A stretch of DNA of 7,353 nt from Milkweed yellows phytoplasma str. MW1 (GCF_000309485.1 NZ_AKIL01000087.1:1-7353); one strand, 5' to 3'; counted from the stretch's first letter, positions 1-7,086 are shown. Program-made: numbers and translations. Notes: a model not told the origin generated them from the letters alone.

Positions 1-55
1 AAGATAATTAATATCTTTTTGGGAAAATAGGATATTGTTAATTATCTTTTTTTTT
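1..55. terminator. Hairpin at the rpmF 3' end, possible bidirectional terminator (window edge)
   Basis: Bases 1-11 pair perfectly with 38-48, and 12-15 pair with 31-34 after a 3-base bulge (35-37). The loop is about 15 bases. A run of T follows on the + strand (47-55), so the plain terminator shape is for + strand transcription arriving from outside the window. On the minus strand the stem contains the rpmF TAA, and any U-tract would lie beyond base 1, where it cannot be seen. A shared terminator between rpmF and a convergent gene is likely but unproven. The stem is almost entirely A/T. Confidence 0.5.
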
Positions 56-226
56 CTTTGACAAAATTAATTTTCCTTTGTAATAACCACTATTAAGAGT
101 AACACGATGGGGTAAAGTAAAATTATTAGTTTCCGGACATACTACTAAAGTCGGTTTGTTTAATTTATAATGTGTGCGTCTTTTTCTTTTTGCAGTCTTA
201 CTAGTTCTTCTAAAGGGAACAGCCAT
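38..226 (-). CDS. rpmF: 50S ribosomal protein L32 (zinc-ribbon cysteines largely lost)
   Basis: Ribosomal protein bL32 of the large subunit, 62 aa. The N-terminus [20 protein letters not shown] is the family signature, and HRV...GYYKGK matches the C-terminal half. Start choice: an upstream ATG at 235 is in frame but abuts the AGGAG at 240-236. The ATG at 226 lies 9 bases after that AGGAG and gives the conserved MAVPF start, so I use 226. Zinc-binding L32 has two Cys pairs. Here only one Cys remains (VVCPET), and the second pair position reads TLNSGYY, so zinc binding is almost certainly lost, as in the Cys-minus L32 forms known in other bacteria. The tail is Lys-rich (SKKKKDN). It lies 123 bases downstream of tRNA-Arg and has a large hairpin just before its ribosome-binding site. 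Confidence 0.95.
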   Translation of the reverse strand: MAVPFRRTSKTAKRKRRTHYKLNKPTLVVCPETNNFTLPHRVTLNSGYYKGKLILSKKKKDN

Positions 227-235
227 TTTTTTCAT

Positions 236-240
236 CTCCT
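236..240 (-). promoter_or_regulatory. Shine-Dalgarno of rpmF (decides the start)
   Basis: AGGAG (minus strand) directly touches the ATG at 235 but is 9 bases from the ATG at 226. The spacing supports 226 as the true start. Confidence 0.75.
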
Positions 241-242
241 TT

Positions 243-296
243 TTTTATTATCAAATAAAACACTTTCTTACCAAAATGCTTTATTTGATAATAAAA
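243..296 (-). promoter_or_regulatory. Long perfect inverted repeat in the rpmF leader
   Basis: Bases 243-259 and 280-296 are perfect 17-base reverse complements. After one mismatch (260/279), two more pairs form (261/278 and 262/277), leaving a loop of about 14 bases. On the minus-strand RNA the hairpin ends just before the A-run and AGGAG of rpmF. It is followed by A's rather than U's, so it is not an ordinary terminator for the tRNA gene upstream. It could be a translational control or RNA-stability element, or in DNA form an operator. A weak promoter candidate just upstream (TTGTAA at 319-314, TATTTT at 298-293, 15-base spacer) is not convincing. Confidence 0.6.
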
Positions 297-349
297 TATT
301 TATTTAATTTTTTTTACAAATTTTTTTCTTAATTCGTCTTTTTTTACAA

Positions 350-426
<77 letters not shown>

Positions 427-447
427 CAAACCTTTTAAACAACTATT

Positions 448-476
448 ATTATACTTGAAATAATGGTTTTTTACCA
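448..476 (-). promoter_or_regulatory. Sigma-70 promoter of tRNA-Arg
   Basis: The -10 is a perfect TATAAT (453-448). The -35-like TGGTAA (476-471, 3 of 6 matches) sits 17 bases upstream. Predicted transcription would start near 441, about 15 bases before the tRNA 5' end. The -35 region overlaps a small ATGGT/ACCAT hairpin. Confidence 0.65.
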
Positions 477-481
477 TCCAA

Positions 482-506
482 AATAAAAAAATCTTCATTT
501 TTTATT
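482..506 (-). terminator. Possible weak A/T-only terminator after trmK
   Basis: Bases 482-490 are the reverse complement of 498-506, giving a 9-bp A/T-only stem with a 7-base loop just after the trmK stop and before the tRNA promoter. On the minus strand the descending arm is itself a T-run (490-483). It may end the rpoD-trmK transcript, but in such AT-rich sequence it could arise by chance. Confidence 0.3.
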
Positions 507-511
507 AAATT

Positions 512-958
512 TCATTTATTTCGGATGACTTTTAAAAACATATAATTAAATTTATCGTGAACAATATAATGGTTTTGAATTTTATAATGGTTTCTTTTTA
601 ACCATTCGACTAAAAGATGGATTTTTCCTTGACAACCTAAGATGAAAGGTTTTCCGATATGAGAAGTTTTTTCTAAAATATGGATAATAGTATAAGGGCC
701 CATACCAGCAATTAAAGCCAAATCAAAAGAGGAAGGGATATTTTCAAATCCGTCGCTTAAATAAAATTCCACAGGATAATTTTCTAAATTTGCCCGTGCT
801 TTTTCTAACGGTTGAGGATTGATATCAGAAGCAATCGCTTTTTGAATATAACCTTGTTCAAAAGCTTTTTTTAACACTAAACCATGGTCTGTTCCAATAT
901 CTGCAACCTTATGATAACCTTGAAGCAAAGAAGCGATAAAATCAATTCTTTTCATCAT
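512..958 (-). CDS. trmK: tRNA (adenine(22)-N(1))-methyltransferase TrmK, short form
   Basis: SAM-dependent methyltransferase of the TrmK/YqfN family, which makes m1A22 in tRNA. The 148 aa hold the Rossmann domain: SAM motif ADIGTDHG (residues 19-26), acidic strand end SDINPQ (44-49), SDGFENI (68-74), the family motif IAGMG (83-87, here followed by P where the Bacillus protein has GG), and the last strands ILGCQGKIH...EWL...NYMFLKVIR. The Bacillus protein is about 240 aa with a helical, coiled-coil C-terminal domain of about 80 residues. That domain is absent, and the 85 bases before the tRNA gene cannot hold it. The start overlaps the rpoD stop as ATGA, with no clear Shine-Dalgarno, so translation is probably coupled; an ATG at 955 is also possible. 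The rpoD-trmK order matches Bacillus sigA-yqfN. Family assignment is firm; activity without the C-terminal domain is inferred. Confidence 0.88.
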   Translation of the reverse strand: MMKRIDFIASLLQGYHKVADIGTDHGLVLKKAFEQGYIQKAIASDINPQPLEKARANLENYPVEFYLSDGFENIPSSFDLALIAGMGPYTIIHILEKTSHIGKPFILGCQGKIHLLVEWLKRNHYKIQNHYIVHDKFNYMFLKVIRNK

Positions 959-2208
959 TTTTTGTTAATATTTTTGTATAACATTTTCAATTTATTTTGT
1001 CTTGAAGGCGATCTTAAGCGCCTTAAAGCTTTCGCTTCGATTTGACGTATTCTTTCGCGGGTAACACCAAACATAGCGCCGACTTCTTCTAAAGTGTAAA
1101 TACGATCATCTAACAACCCGTATCTCATTTTTAAAACTTGTTGTTCTCTTACGGTTAAAGCCTCTTCTAAAGTTTCATCTAAAGTATTTTTTAAAGTTTC
1201 CTGCAACATGTATTCGTGGGGAGACACAGCATTAGCGTCACTAATGAAATCGCCTAAAGAAGAATCATCTTCTTCTCGGACTGAAGTTTCTAAAGAAATA
1301 GTTTCTTTTTCAATCATCTGAATATCAGTGATTTGTTTAGTTTTAATATTCATTTCTTTAGCTATTTCGTGATTGTCTACTTTTCTGGATAAATCTTGCG
1401 TTAACTTGCCTCTACAACGAGAAATTTTATTCATTGTTTCGATAATATGAACCGGAATTCTAATTGTTCTTGCTTGGTCGGCTACTGCTCTGGTGATCGC
1501 TTGTCTAATCCACCAAGTGGCGTAAGTAGAAAATTTAAAACCTTTTCTATAATCGAACTTGTCTACCGCTCTCATTAAACCCATATTACCTTCTTGAATT
1601 AAATCTAAGAATAATATTTTTCTCCCAATATAACGTTTAGCGATAGAAACTACTAAACGATAATTCGCTTCTACTAATTTGCTTTTACCTAATAAACCTT
1701 TTTTGATTAATTCATGGTTTTTTTGAATTTGTTCTGAAGTTAGAGTTATTTCTTTTTTTTTGTATTTAATCATTTGTTTACGTGCTCTAATTCCTTCATA
1801 AACCATTTTCGAATTTTCTCTTTCTTCTTCATGCGTTAATAAAGGTATTTGACCGATTTCTTTCAAATACATTCTGACAGGATCGTCAACTTTAATTGAA
1901 TTAGAAATTTTTTCTAAATTCAATTCTTCTTGGTAATCTTCTTTACTTTCATCATCTTCAAAAGATAAATTATTTTTTTTCAATTTTTGTTCTTTTAGTT
2001 TTTTAATATTTTCTTTTTTAATTTTTTTATCTTGAGTGATTAAAAATTTGATAATTTCTTCGTTAAAAGGAACCATATTTTTATTAAAACTGTTAACCCA
2101 TCTTAACTTTTTTTTCAACGCAACATTAATAGAGCTTATAGTCGTATCTTTGGCTAGTTTGGAATTATGTTTTTTACATGTCTGTTTTATTGTTTGTCTT
2201 AAATTCAT
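955..2208 (-). CDS. rpoD: RNA polymerase primary sigma factor (sigma-70/SigA)
   Basis: Housekeeping sigma factor that directs RNA polymerase to -35/-10 promoters. Residues counted from the GTG at 2217: a Lys/Asn-rich N-terminus (1-110) not recognisable as region 1.1; region 1.2 at 111-130 ([20 protein letters not shown]); region 2 at 185-257, including [25 protein letters not shown] and the promoter-melting/-10 segment [15 protein letters not shown]; a divergent region 3 (258-300); sigma finger [20 protein letters not shown] (308-327); region 4 with the helix-turn-helix at 374-400 ([20 protein letters not shown]). At about 420 aa it is near Bacillus SigA size. Start: a GTG at 2217 is in frame, but GGGTGA 5 bases before the ATG at 2208, and a promoter starting near 2224, favour 2208 (417 aa). 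The stop is TGA, overlapping trmK. It lies between dnaG and trmK, as in the Bacillus dnaG-sigA operon. Confidence 0.97.
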   Translation of the reverse strand: MNLRQTIKQTCKKHNSKLAKDTTISSINVALKKKLRWVNSFNKNMVPFNEEIIKFLITQDKKIKKENIKKLKEQKLKKNNLSFEDDESKEDYQEELNLEKISNSIKVDDPVRMYLKEIGQIPLLTHEEERENSKMVYEGIRARKQMIKYKKKEITLTSEQIQKNHELIKKGLLGKSKLVEANYRLVVSIAKRYIGRKILFLDLIQEGNMGLMRAVDKFDYRKGFKFSTYATWWIRQAITRAVADQARTIRIPVHIIETMNKISRCRGKLTQDLSRKVDNHEIAKEMNIKTKQITDIQMIEKETISLETSVREEDDSSLGDFISDANAVSPHEYMLQETLKNTLDETLEEALTVREQQVLKMRYGLLDDRIYTLEEVGAMFGVTRERIRQIEAKALRRLRSPSRQNKLKMLYKNINKK

Positions 2209-2230
2209 ATTTTTCACCCATTAATTTTAT

Positions 2231-2259
2231 TTTATACAATTTTATTACGATAATGATAA
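2231..2259 (-). promoter_or_regulatory. Candidate internal promoter for rpoD
   Basis: TTATCA (2259-2254, 4 of 6 to TTGACA), a 17-base spacer and TATAAA (2236-2231) lie in the 76-base dnaG-rpoD gap. Transcription would start near 2224, leaving about 15 bases before the ATG at 2208. Internal sigA promoters are known in Bacillus. In DNA this AT-rich the match is only suggestive. Confidence 0.35.
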
Positions 2260-2293
2260 GATGACTTTGATTTTAGTCTCTTTTAATTGGTTT

Positions 2294-4189
2294 TTATAAT
2301 TTAGCTAACTTTTCTCTTACTTTGTGAAGTTCTAACTTTTTTTGGATTAATTTTTGCCCTTTTTCTTCTATCTGGCGGATATCTTCTTCGTTGTTTATCA
2401 TTTGAGTTAAGTCTTTTTCTAAAGAAGCGATTTCTTCTTCTATGTTGGCAAAATCATCTAATTGTGTTTTCTTCGATAAAAGTTTTTTCACATCTTCTAA
2501 ATGTGGTAGGTTTTGTTTCTGTTTAAATAAAAAACTATTTTCAATATCTTCTTTGAAAAGATCAAAATCGAATTTTGCTTTTCTTTCTTGAAAAAAATCT
2601 TCATAAAGAACGGCAAATCTGTCTAAATCCACATGTCGATTGATGTGAATGTTTTCTTCAGGCAAATGTTTTTCATAATATTCTTTGATTTTGGCAACAA
2701 TATCAATCAACACCGAATTATTTAAAAAAATAATAACGCTTTTTTCGTAAATTAATGGTAAAAACTTATCACTTAACAAAATTTCAATAATGATATGTTT
2801 GTCAGTTTCGTTATATTGTTTTTTGTTCATTTTTTTAATATGAATGAATTTATCTGAACTGTTGGCGATTTGACTTAAGAGTTGATAACCTTTTTTATCG
2901 TTGAATAAGTTGTTTTCTTTATCGTAATTTTGTTTAGCTAAATTTAAGGAAATTTGATATGTTTTATACAATTCTTTCGCGTAATATCTTTTAGTTTCTA
3001 GATCGTAATACTTCAATAAGGCAACGGTTTTAGACTCTATTTCATCATCGCTTTGGTTCTGTTCTTTCCATTCTTCTACATTATAAAAGACAAAATCTTT
3101 CGCTTTTTCTTGTAAAGAAGAAAGATTGATTGTGTTTTTTTGTAAAATGTATTGGTCTGGATCTAGATTATCAGGCAAAGTCACTATTTTAATTTTAAAA
3201 TTACGTTTAATGAGTAAAGTAGATATTTTCAGAGCCGCTTCTTTGCCTGCATTATCGCTATCATAAATAATTAAACAATTTTGACTTCTGGATTGAAGTA
3301 ATTTAGCGTGTTGTTCCGTAAAACTAGTTCCTAAAGTGGCTACTACGTTTTTAATCCCTTTTTTGTAAAAAGCTATGACATCAAAAACACCTTCAGTTAG
3401 AATAATTTCGTTCTTAGCTCGAATGTCTTCTTGATGTTGGTATAAACGATATAAAAGATTACTTTTTTTAAATAAAGTGTTTTCTGAATTAAATAAATAT
3501 TTCGGATATTTTTCTTTTTCTTTAGTCAAACGTCCTGAAAAACCAACAATATTACCTTTTTCATCAGTCAAAGGGAACATCAAACGGTCTACGAAAAAAT
3601 TATAATATTCTTCTTCATTGTTAGATCTTTGTTTAATTAAACCTAATTTCAATAAAGTTTTAGCAGAGAAACCTTTCTCTAATAAATAATCTTTAAGAGA
3701 GTTAAAATCATCGTAAGCATAACCTAAACCAAATTCTTTAATCAATTCTAAAGTCAGTTTTCTTTCTTGAAATAAATAACGTTCTAAAGGGTGATCTTTA
3801 ATGTTGTCGATAATGTATAAAAGTGAATCATGAAAATATTGTTGCGCAGAATTTAATACATCATATAAAACATCTTTATTATTTTTCTTTTTTTTCGGCA
3901 AATCAATATTAAATTGTTCGCATAATTCTTCTACCGCTTTTTCAGTAGAAATATTTTTCAATTGACGCCAATAAGTAACTGGTTTACCGCCTTTACTACA
4001 AGACATGCAAAAGGCAATATTTTTTTCTTTAGAAACAGAAAAAGAAGGTGTTTTTTCTTGATGAAAAGGACATAAACCCATAAAGTTTTTTCCTTGTTTT
4101 TTTAAGACCACACCTGATTTAAGAACTAATTCATAAATGGGTATTTTTTCATTGATTTGTACAATGAAAGATTCCTTTATTTTATCCAT
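2294..4189 (-). CDS. dnaG: DNA primase DnaG
   Basis: Primase that makes RNA primers at the replication fork with the replicative helicase. The 631 aa show the bacterial DnaG order. The N-terminal CHC2 zinc finger has C40, H43, C61 and C64 (CPFH...CMSC), with KTPSFSVS between. The RNA-polymerase core has RLMFPLTDEKGNIVGFSGR (202-220) and KYLFNSENTLFKKSNLLY (230-247). The Toprim domain has EGVFD (E266, D270), ATLGTS and IYDSDNAGKEA (D310, D312 as metal ligands). The last 250 residues are a divergent helical, helicase-binding region ending in a Glu/Lys-rich probable coiled coil (about 580-630). Length is near the usual 580-620. It starts 30 bases after the glyS stop with only weak Shine-Dalgarno-like sequence; an in-frame TAA just upstream supports this start. 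All catalytic residues are present. Confidence 0.97.
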   Translation of the reverse strand: MDKIKESFIVQINEKIPIYELVLKSGVVLKKQGKNFMGLCPFHQEKTPSFSVSKEKNIAFCMSCSKGGKPVTYWRQLKNISTEKAVEELCEQFNIDLPKKKKNNKDVLYDVLNSAQQYFHDSLLYIIDNIKDHPLERYLFQERKLTLELIKEFGLGYAYDDFNSLKDYLLEKGFSAKTLLKLGLIKQRSNNEEEYYNFFVDRLMFPLTDEKGNIVGFSGRLTKEKEKYPKYLFNSENTLFKKSNLLYRLYQHQEDIRAKNEIILTEGVFDVIAFYKKGIKNVVATLGTSFTEQHAKLLQSRSQNCLIIYDSDNAGKEAALKISTLLIKRNFKIKIVTLPDNLDPDQYILQKNTINLSSLQEKAKDFVFYNVEEWKEQNQSDDEIESKTVALLKYYDLETKRYYAKELYKTYQISLNLAKQNYDKENNLFNDKKGYQLLSQIANSSDKFIHIKKMNKKQYNETDKHIIIEILLSDKFLPLIYEKSVIIFLNNSVLIDIVAKIKEYYEKHLPEENIHINRHVDLDRFAVLYEDFFQERKAKFDFDLFKEDIENSFLFKQKQNLPHLEDVKKLLSKKTQLDDFANIEEEIASLEKDLTQMINNEEDIRQIEEKGQKLIQKKLELHKVREKLAKL

Positions 4190-4219
4190 AAAATCACTTT
4201 TTTCACCACTTTACAATTC

Positions 4220-5578
4220 TTAAAACAATAATTTATTTTCTATATAATCGCGGATTTTTTCAATAGGCATTCTATGTTGGTTCATAGTGTCTCTATCTCT
4301 AATTGTTGCCGTATTATCTTCTAAAGTTTGATCATCTACCGTACAACAAAAAGGAGTTCCTATAGAATCTTGTCTTCTATATCTTTTACCAATGCTTTGG
4401 TTTTCATCATAAGTTAATTCAAAATAATTAGATAATTTTTTTTGTAATTCTTCTGCTTTATGACGATGAATTTTTTTCATCAAAGGTAAAATAGCTATTT
4501 TATAAGGTGCTAAAAAAGGATGAATTTTTAACACTGTTCGTGAAGCTGCCTCTTTTAGTTGCTCTATTTCTAAACTGTCAGCTAAAAGAGCTAAAAATAA
4601 CCTTTCGACCCCTAAAGAAGGTTCAATAACAAAAGGGAAGTATTTTTCTTTGGTATTTTCATCAAAATATTGTAAATCTTTTTTAGAATATTTTTGATGA
4701 TTTTTCAAATCAAAATCAGTTCTTGATGCTATTCCCCATAATTCATCAAAACCCCAAGGGAAACGGAATAAAATATCAGAAGTAGCGTTAGAATAATGGC
4801 TTAATTCAGTTTCTTTATGATCTTTTAGTTCTAAATTTTCTTCTTTAATCCCTAATTCTAATAAGAAATTATAAGAATATTCTTTCCAATAAGCAAACCA
4901 TTTTTGATCTGTTTTGGGTTGGCAAAAGAATTCTAATTCCATTTGTTCAAATTCACAAGTTCTAAAAATAAAATTACCTGGTGTAATTTCATTACGGAAA
5001 GATTTGCCGATTTGACCCACTCCAAAAGGTAATTTTTTCCTAGTAGAATTTAAAATATTTTTAAAATTAACAAAAATTCCTTGACAAGTTTCTGGTCTTA
5101 AATATAAAGGCTTATTTTCTTCTATAACAACCCCTTGATTGGTTTGAAACAACATATTGAATTTTTTAACAGGGGCCCAATTTTTGGTTTCTAAAACTTC
5201 ATTCTCAATTAAATATTGCGTCATTTCTTCAAAAGTTAAGGCACTGACATCAAAAGAAGGATCGTGGCTTTGAATTAATTTATCAGCTCTATAACGTTTA
5301 TTAGTGTCTTTGTTTTCGGTTAAAGGATCGATAAACATTTTTAAATGTCCGGAGGCTTCCCAAATTTGGGAATTCATTATAATAGAACTATCCAATAAAA
5401 CATTATCATTTCTTTCTTGAAAAAATTTCTTTTTCCAAGCTTGTTTAATGTTTTGTTTTAATAAAGTTCCTAAGGGGCCGTAATCAAAACTATTCGATAA
5501 ACCGCCATAAATTTCGCTACCTGAAAAAACAAAACCATTTTGTTTAGCAAAAATAATTATTTCTTTTAAAGATAACAT
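4220..5578 (-). CDS. glyQS: Glycyl-tRNA synthetase, alpha2 (single-chain) type
   Basis: Class II synthetase that charges tRNA-Gly; 452 aa, the dimeric Gram-positive/eukaryote-like type rather than the two-subunit GlyQ/GlyS type. In order: the N-terminal signature GFVFSGSEIYGGLSNSFDYG; motif 1 region with WEASGHLKMFIDP; LRPETCQGIFVN; motif 2 with SFRNEITPGNFIFRTCEFEQ; DELWGIASRTDFDL; motif 3 with EPSLGVERLFLALL; and the C-terminal anticodon-binding domain from about APYKIAILP to the end, with QSIGKRYRRQD and IGTPFC. An ATG at 5605 is in frame but has no Shine-Dalgarno. AAAGGA at 5591-5586 sits 7 bases before the ATG at 5578, which gives the family-typical start MLSLKEII, so I use 5578. The 53-base gap to era holds no T-box leader, unlike many Firmicutes glycine synthetase genes. 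Confidence 0.96.
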   Translation of the reverse strand: MLSLKEIIIFAKQNGFVFSGSEIYGGLSNSFDYGPLGTLLKQNIKQAWKKKFFQERNDNVLLDSSIIMNSQIWEASGHLKMFIDPLTENKDTNKRYRADKLIQSHDPSFDVSALTFEEMTQYLIENEVLETKNWAPVKKFNMLFQTNQGVVIEENKPLYLRPETCQGIFVNFKNILNSTRKKLPFGVGQIGKSFRNEITPGNFIFRTCEFEQMELEFFCQPKTDQKWFAYWKEYSYNFLLELGIKEENLELKDHKETELSHYSNATSDILFRFPWGFDELWGIASRTDFDLKNHQKYSKKDLQYFDENTKEKYFPFVIEPSLGVERLFLALLADSLEIEQLKEAASRTVLKIHPFLAPYKIAILPLMKKIHRHKAEELQKKLSNYFELTYDENQSIGKRYRRQDSIGTPFCCTVDDQTLEDNTATIRDRDTMNQHRMPIEKIRDYIENKLLF

Positions 5579-5585
5579 GTTTTTA

Positions 5586-5591
5586 TCCTTT
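5586..5591 (-). promoter_or_regulatory. Shine-Dalgarno of glyQS (decides the start)
   Basis: AAAGGA on the minus strand lies 7 bases before the ATG at 5578 and inside the reading frame opened by the ATG at 5605, so it favours the downstream start. Confidence 0.7.
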
Positions 5592-5631
5592 GCTATGTTT
5601 GTCATAAATAATATATTTATTATTATCGTAT

Positions 5632-6519
5632 TTAATGCATATATCCTAATTGTTTTAATAAATTCATTCTATTGCGCCAATTTTTTTCCACTTTAATCCA
5701 GATGTTCAGATGAATTCTTTTGTTTAAAGTACTGTTGATATCTTTTCTAGCTTCTGTACCGATTCTTTTTATTTTTTCGCCTTTAGCGCCGATTAAAATT
5801 TTCTTTTGGCTAGGTTTTTCTACTAAAATTAAAACCGAAATTTCCAACATTGAAGGATATTCTTCCATCTGGCGCATATCTTCTACTGCGACAGCGCATG
5901 CATGAGGAACTTCTTCGTGCACGTGATAAAGTATTTTTTCTCTGACTAATTCTGAAATCATTTCTTTTTCTTTCACGTTAGTAACCATGGTTTTATCGAA
6001 ATAAAGCGGACCTTCTTCTGTTAAAGATAAAATTTTGTCTTGCAAAATATCTACGTTTTGTTGCGTTATAGCAGATAGAGGAACAATATGTTCGAAAGGA
6101 AATTTTTCTAAATAACTAAAAATAATTTTATCGATTAAAATTTTTTGCTTAATTTCATCTATTTTATTAATTACTAAAATCACTTTTTTATTATGTTGTT
6201 GAATAGTTTGTAGAATTTTTTCTTCTTTGGATGTACATTCGCGATCAACTACGAATAAAACAATATCCACGTCTTTAATACTTTGCATTGCTACAGAATT
6301 CATATTGTTATTTAATAAATATTTTTCTTTATGTATTCCCGGAGTGTCTACAAAAATTAATTGATAATGAGGATCATTAATGATGCCTATAATTTTATTA
6401 CGAGTAGTTTGCGATTTAGAACTGGTAATAGAAATTTTTTGTTTTATCAAAGAATTTAATAATGTAGATTTGCCTACATTAGTATTGCCTATCATAGTAA
6501 TAAAACCTGATTTAAACAC
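5632..6519 (-). CDS. era: GTPase Era (16S rRNA / 30S assembly)
   Basis: Essential Ras-like GTPase that binds the 3' end of 16S rRNA through a KH domain and checks 30S maturation. 295 aa, normal length. G1 is GNTNVGKS (11-18; the usual form is GRPNVGKS), G2 is SQTTRNK (36-42), G3 is DTPG (58-61), G4 is NKID (118-121) and G5 is LSA (148-150). The C-terminal KH domain carries the GxxG turn GAKG (244-247) and ends with WIKVEKNWR...LGY. The start codon is GTG at 6519, 5 bases after a run of seven G (6531-6525) that serves as Shine-Dalgarno. A TATAAT-containing promoter candidate overlaps the end of ybeY. ybeY upstream and glyQS downstream keep the Bacillus order; recO, usually between era and glyQS, is absent here. 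Confidence 0.97.
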   Translation of the reverse strand: MFKSGFITMIGNTNVGKSTLLNSLIKQKISITSSKSQTTRNKIIGIINDPHYQLIFVDTPGIHKEKYLLNNNMNSVAMQSIKDVDIVLFVVDRECTSKEEKILQTIQQHNKKVILVINKIDEIKQKILIDKIIFSYLEKFPFEHIVPLSAITQQNVDILQDKILSLTEEGPLYFDKTMVTNVKEKEMISELVREKILYHVHEEVPHACAVAVEDMRQMEEYPSMLEISVLILVEKPSQKKILIGAKGEKIKRIGTEARKDINSTLNKRIHLNIWIKVEKNWRNRMNLLKQLGYMH

Positions 6520-6524
6520 TAATT

Positions 6525-6531
6525 CCCCCCC
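6525..6531 (-). promoter_or_regulatory. G7 Shine-Dalgarno of era
   Basis: AAGGGGGGG on the minus strand, 5 bases before the GTG start. A pure G run is striking in sequence this AT-rich, and the same motif precedes rpsU (7276-7270). Confidence 0.65.
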
Positions 6532-6546
6532 TTAAAAATTGATATT

Positions 6547-6574
6547 ATTATATTTAAACAACTATATATCTAAA
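6547..6574 (-). promoter_or_regulatory. Candidate promoter for era
   Basis: TTTAGA (6574-6569, 4 of 6 to TTGACA), a 16-base spacer and a perfect TATAAT (6552-6547). It overlaps the last codons of ybeY and would start transcription near 6540, about 20 bases before the era GTG. Confidence 0.4.
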
Positions 6575-6971
6575 TTATGCTCTTTTAAAATTTTATTTTG
6601 TATTTCGATCATTTCCAACAATCCTTCTTCTGTTTCGTCTTCATAACCTTTTAAATGTAAATATCCGTGCACAGCTAAAAAACTGATTTCTCTTTGATGA
6701 CTGTGGTTTAATTTATCCGCCTGTTCAAAAGCTTTGGGTAAAGAAATGATAATATCCCCTAAAGAATCGTCATTGGCATCATTGGTAAAAGTCAAAACAT
6801 CAGTAGGATAATCTTTTTGGCGATAATACAAATTCATTTCTTGCATTTTAATATTATCTATAAAGACAATATGTAGTTTTTTTTTGTTTCAAAAGAACTA
6901 AATATTTTGAATAAAGTGTTAGTAAAAGGTTTAATATTGATGTCGGTTTGATTATGTATTTTAATAATCAT
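6562..6971 (-). CDS. ybeY: Endoribonuclease YbeY, interrupted by an apparent frameshift
   Basis: YbeY/UPF0054 metalloprotein, which acts in 16S rRNA 3'-end maturation and 70S quality control. An intact frame runs 6846-6562 (94 aa), but family similarity continues upstream of that ATG (HIVFIDN before MQEMNLYYRQKDYPTDVLTF) to a TGA in that frame. The missing N-terminus is in the neighbouring frame from the ATG at 6971 (MIIKIHNQTD...), which runs into TAG at 6860-6858 after 37 codons. The frames meet at nine A's (6885-6877); a tenth A would give one 136-aa protein, close to normal length. Other motifs: LGDIIIS, HSHQREISFLAVHG. In the metal motif HxxxHxxxxxH the first two His are H60 and H64 of the 94-aa part, but the third is Asp70. 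AAGGA lies 14 bases before the ATG at 6971. It may be a sequencing error, a pseudogene, or expressed by slippage. Confidence 0.85.
6877..6885 (-). repeat. A9 homopolymer at the ybeY frame junction
   Basis: Nine A on the minus strand (nine T on +). Upstream of the run the YbeY frame is open from 6971; downstream the other frame continues the protein. One extra A would join them. Confidence 0.85.
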
Positions 6972-7012
6972 ATTAATTTTTAATTTCCTTTTATGTAATT
7001 TATGTAATATTT

Positions 7013-7030
7013 TTTATACTAAAAATTATA
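7013..7030 (-). promoter_or_regulatory. Candidate -10 elements for ybeY
   Basis: Between the rpsU terminator and ybeY, the minus strand has TATAAT (7030-7025) and TATAAA (7018-7013). Neither has a good -35 at the right spacing, because that position falls in the terminator's T-tract and stem. Either would give a leader of about 35-50 bases before the ATG at 6971. Confidence 0.3.
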
Positions 7031-7034
7031 TTTT

Positions 7035-7069
7035 AAATAAAAAAAAGCACCTTTTTGGATAGGTAGCTT
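7035..7069 (-). terminator. Rho-independent terminator of rpsU
   Basis: On the minus strand AAGC-T-ACCT (7069-7061) pairs with AGGTGCTT (7052-7045), with one bulged T and an 8-base loop, and is followed by eight T (7046-7039). It lies 17 bases after the rpsU stop. It is the clearest terminator in the window and separates rpsU from ybeY. Confidence 0.9.
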
Positions 7070-7086
7070 ATTTTATTAAAAATAAT

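Noticed and set aside
243..296. The large hairpin as a simple terminator for tRNA-Arg
   Set aside because: On the transcribed (minus) strand it is followed by A's and the rpmF Shine-Dalgarno, not a U-tract. Listed as a leader element instead.
2036..2224. 62-aa + strand open frame opposite the start of rpoD
   Set aside because: It is antisense to the rpoD N-terminus and its hydrophobic product is what Lys/Asn-rich codons give on the other strand. No family resemblance.
5720..5905. 61-aa + strand open frame inside era
   Set aside because: It is antisense to the conserved Era KH domain; a shadow frame.
6562..6846. The 94-aa frame as a complete short YbeY
   Set aside because: Family similarity continues upstream of its ATG, no Shine-Dalgarno precedes that ATG, and the missing N-terminus is found in the adjacent frame.
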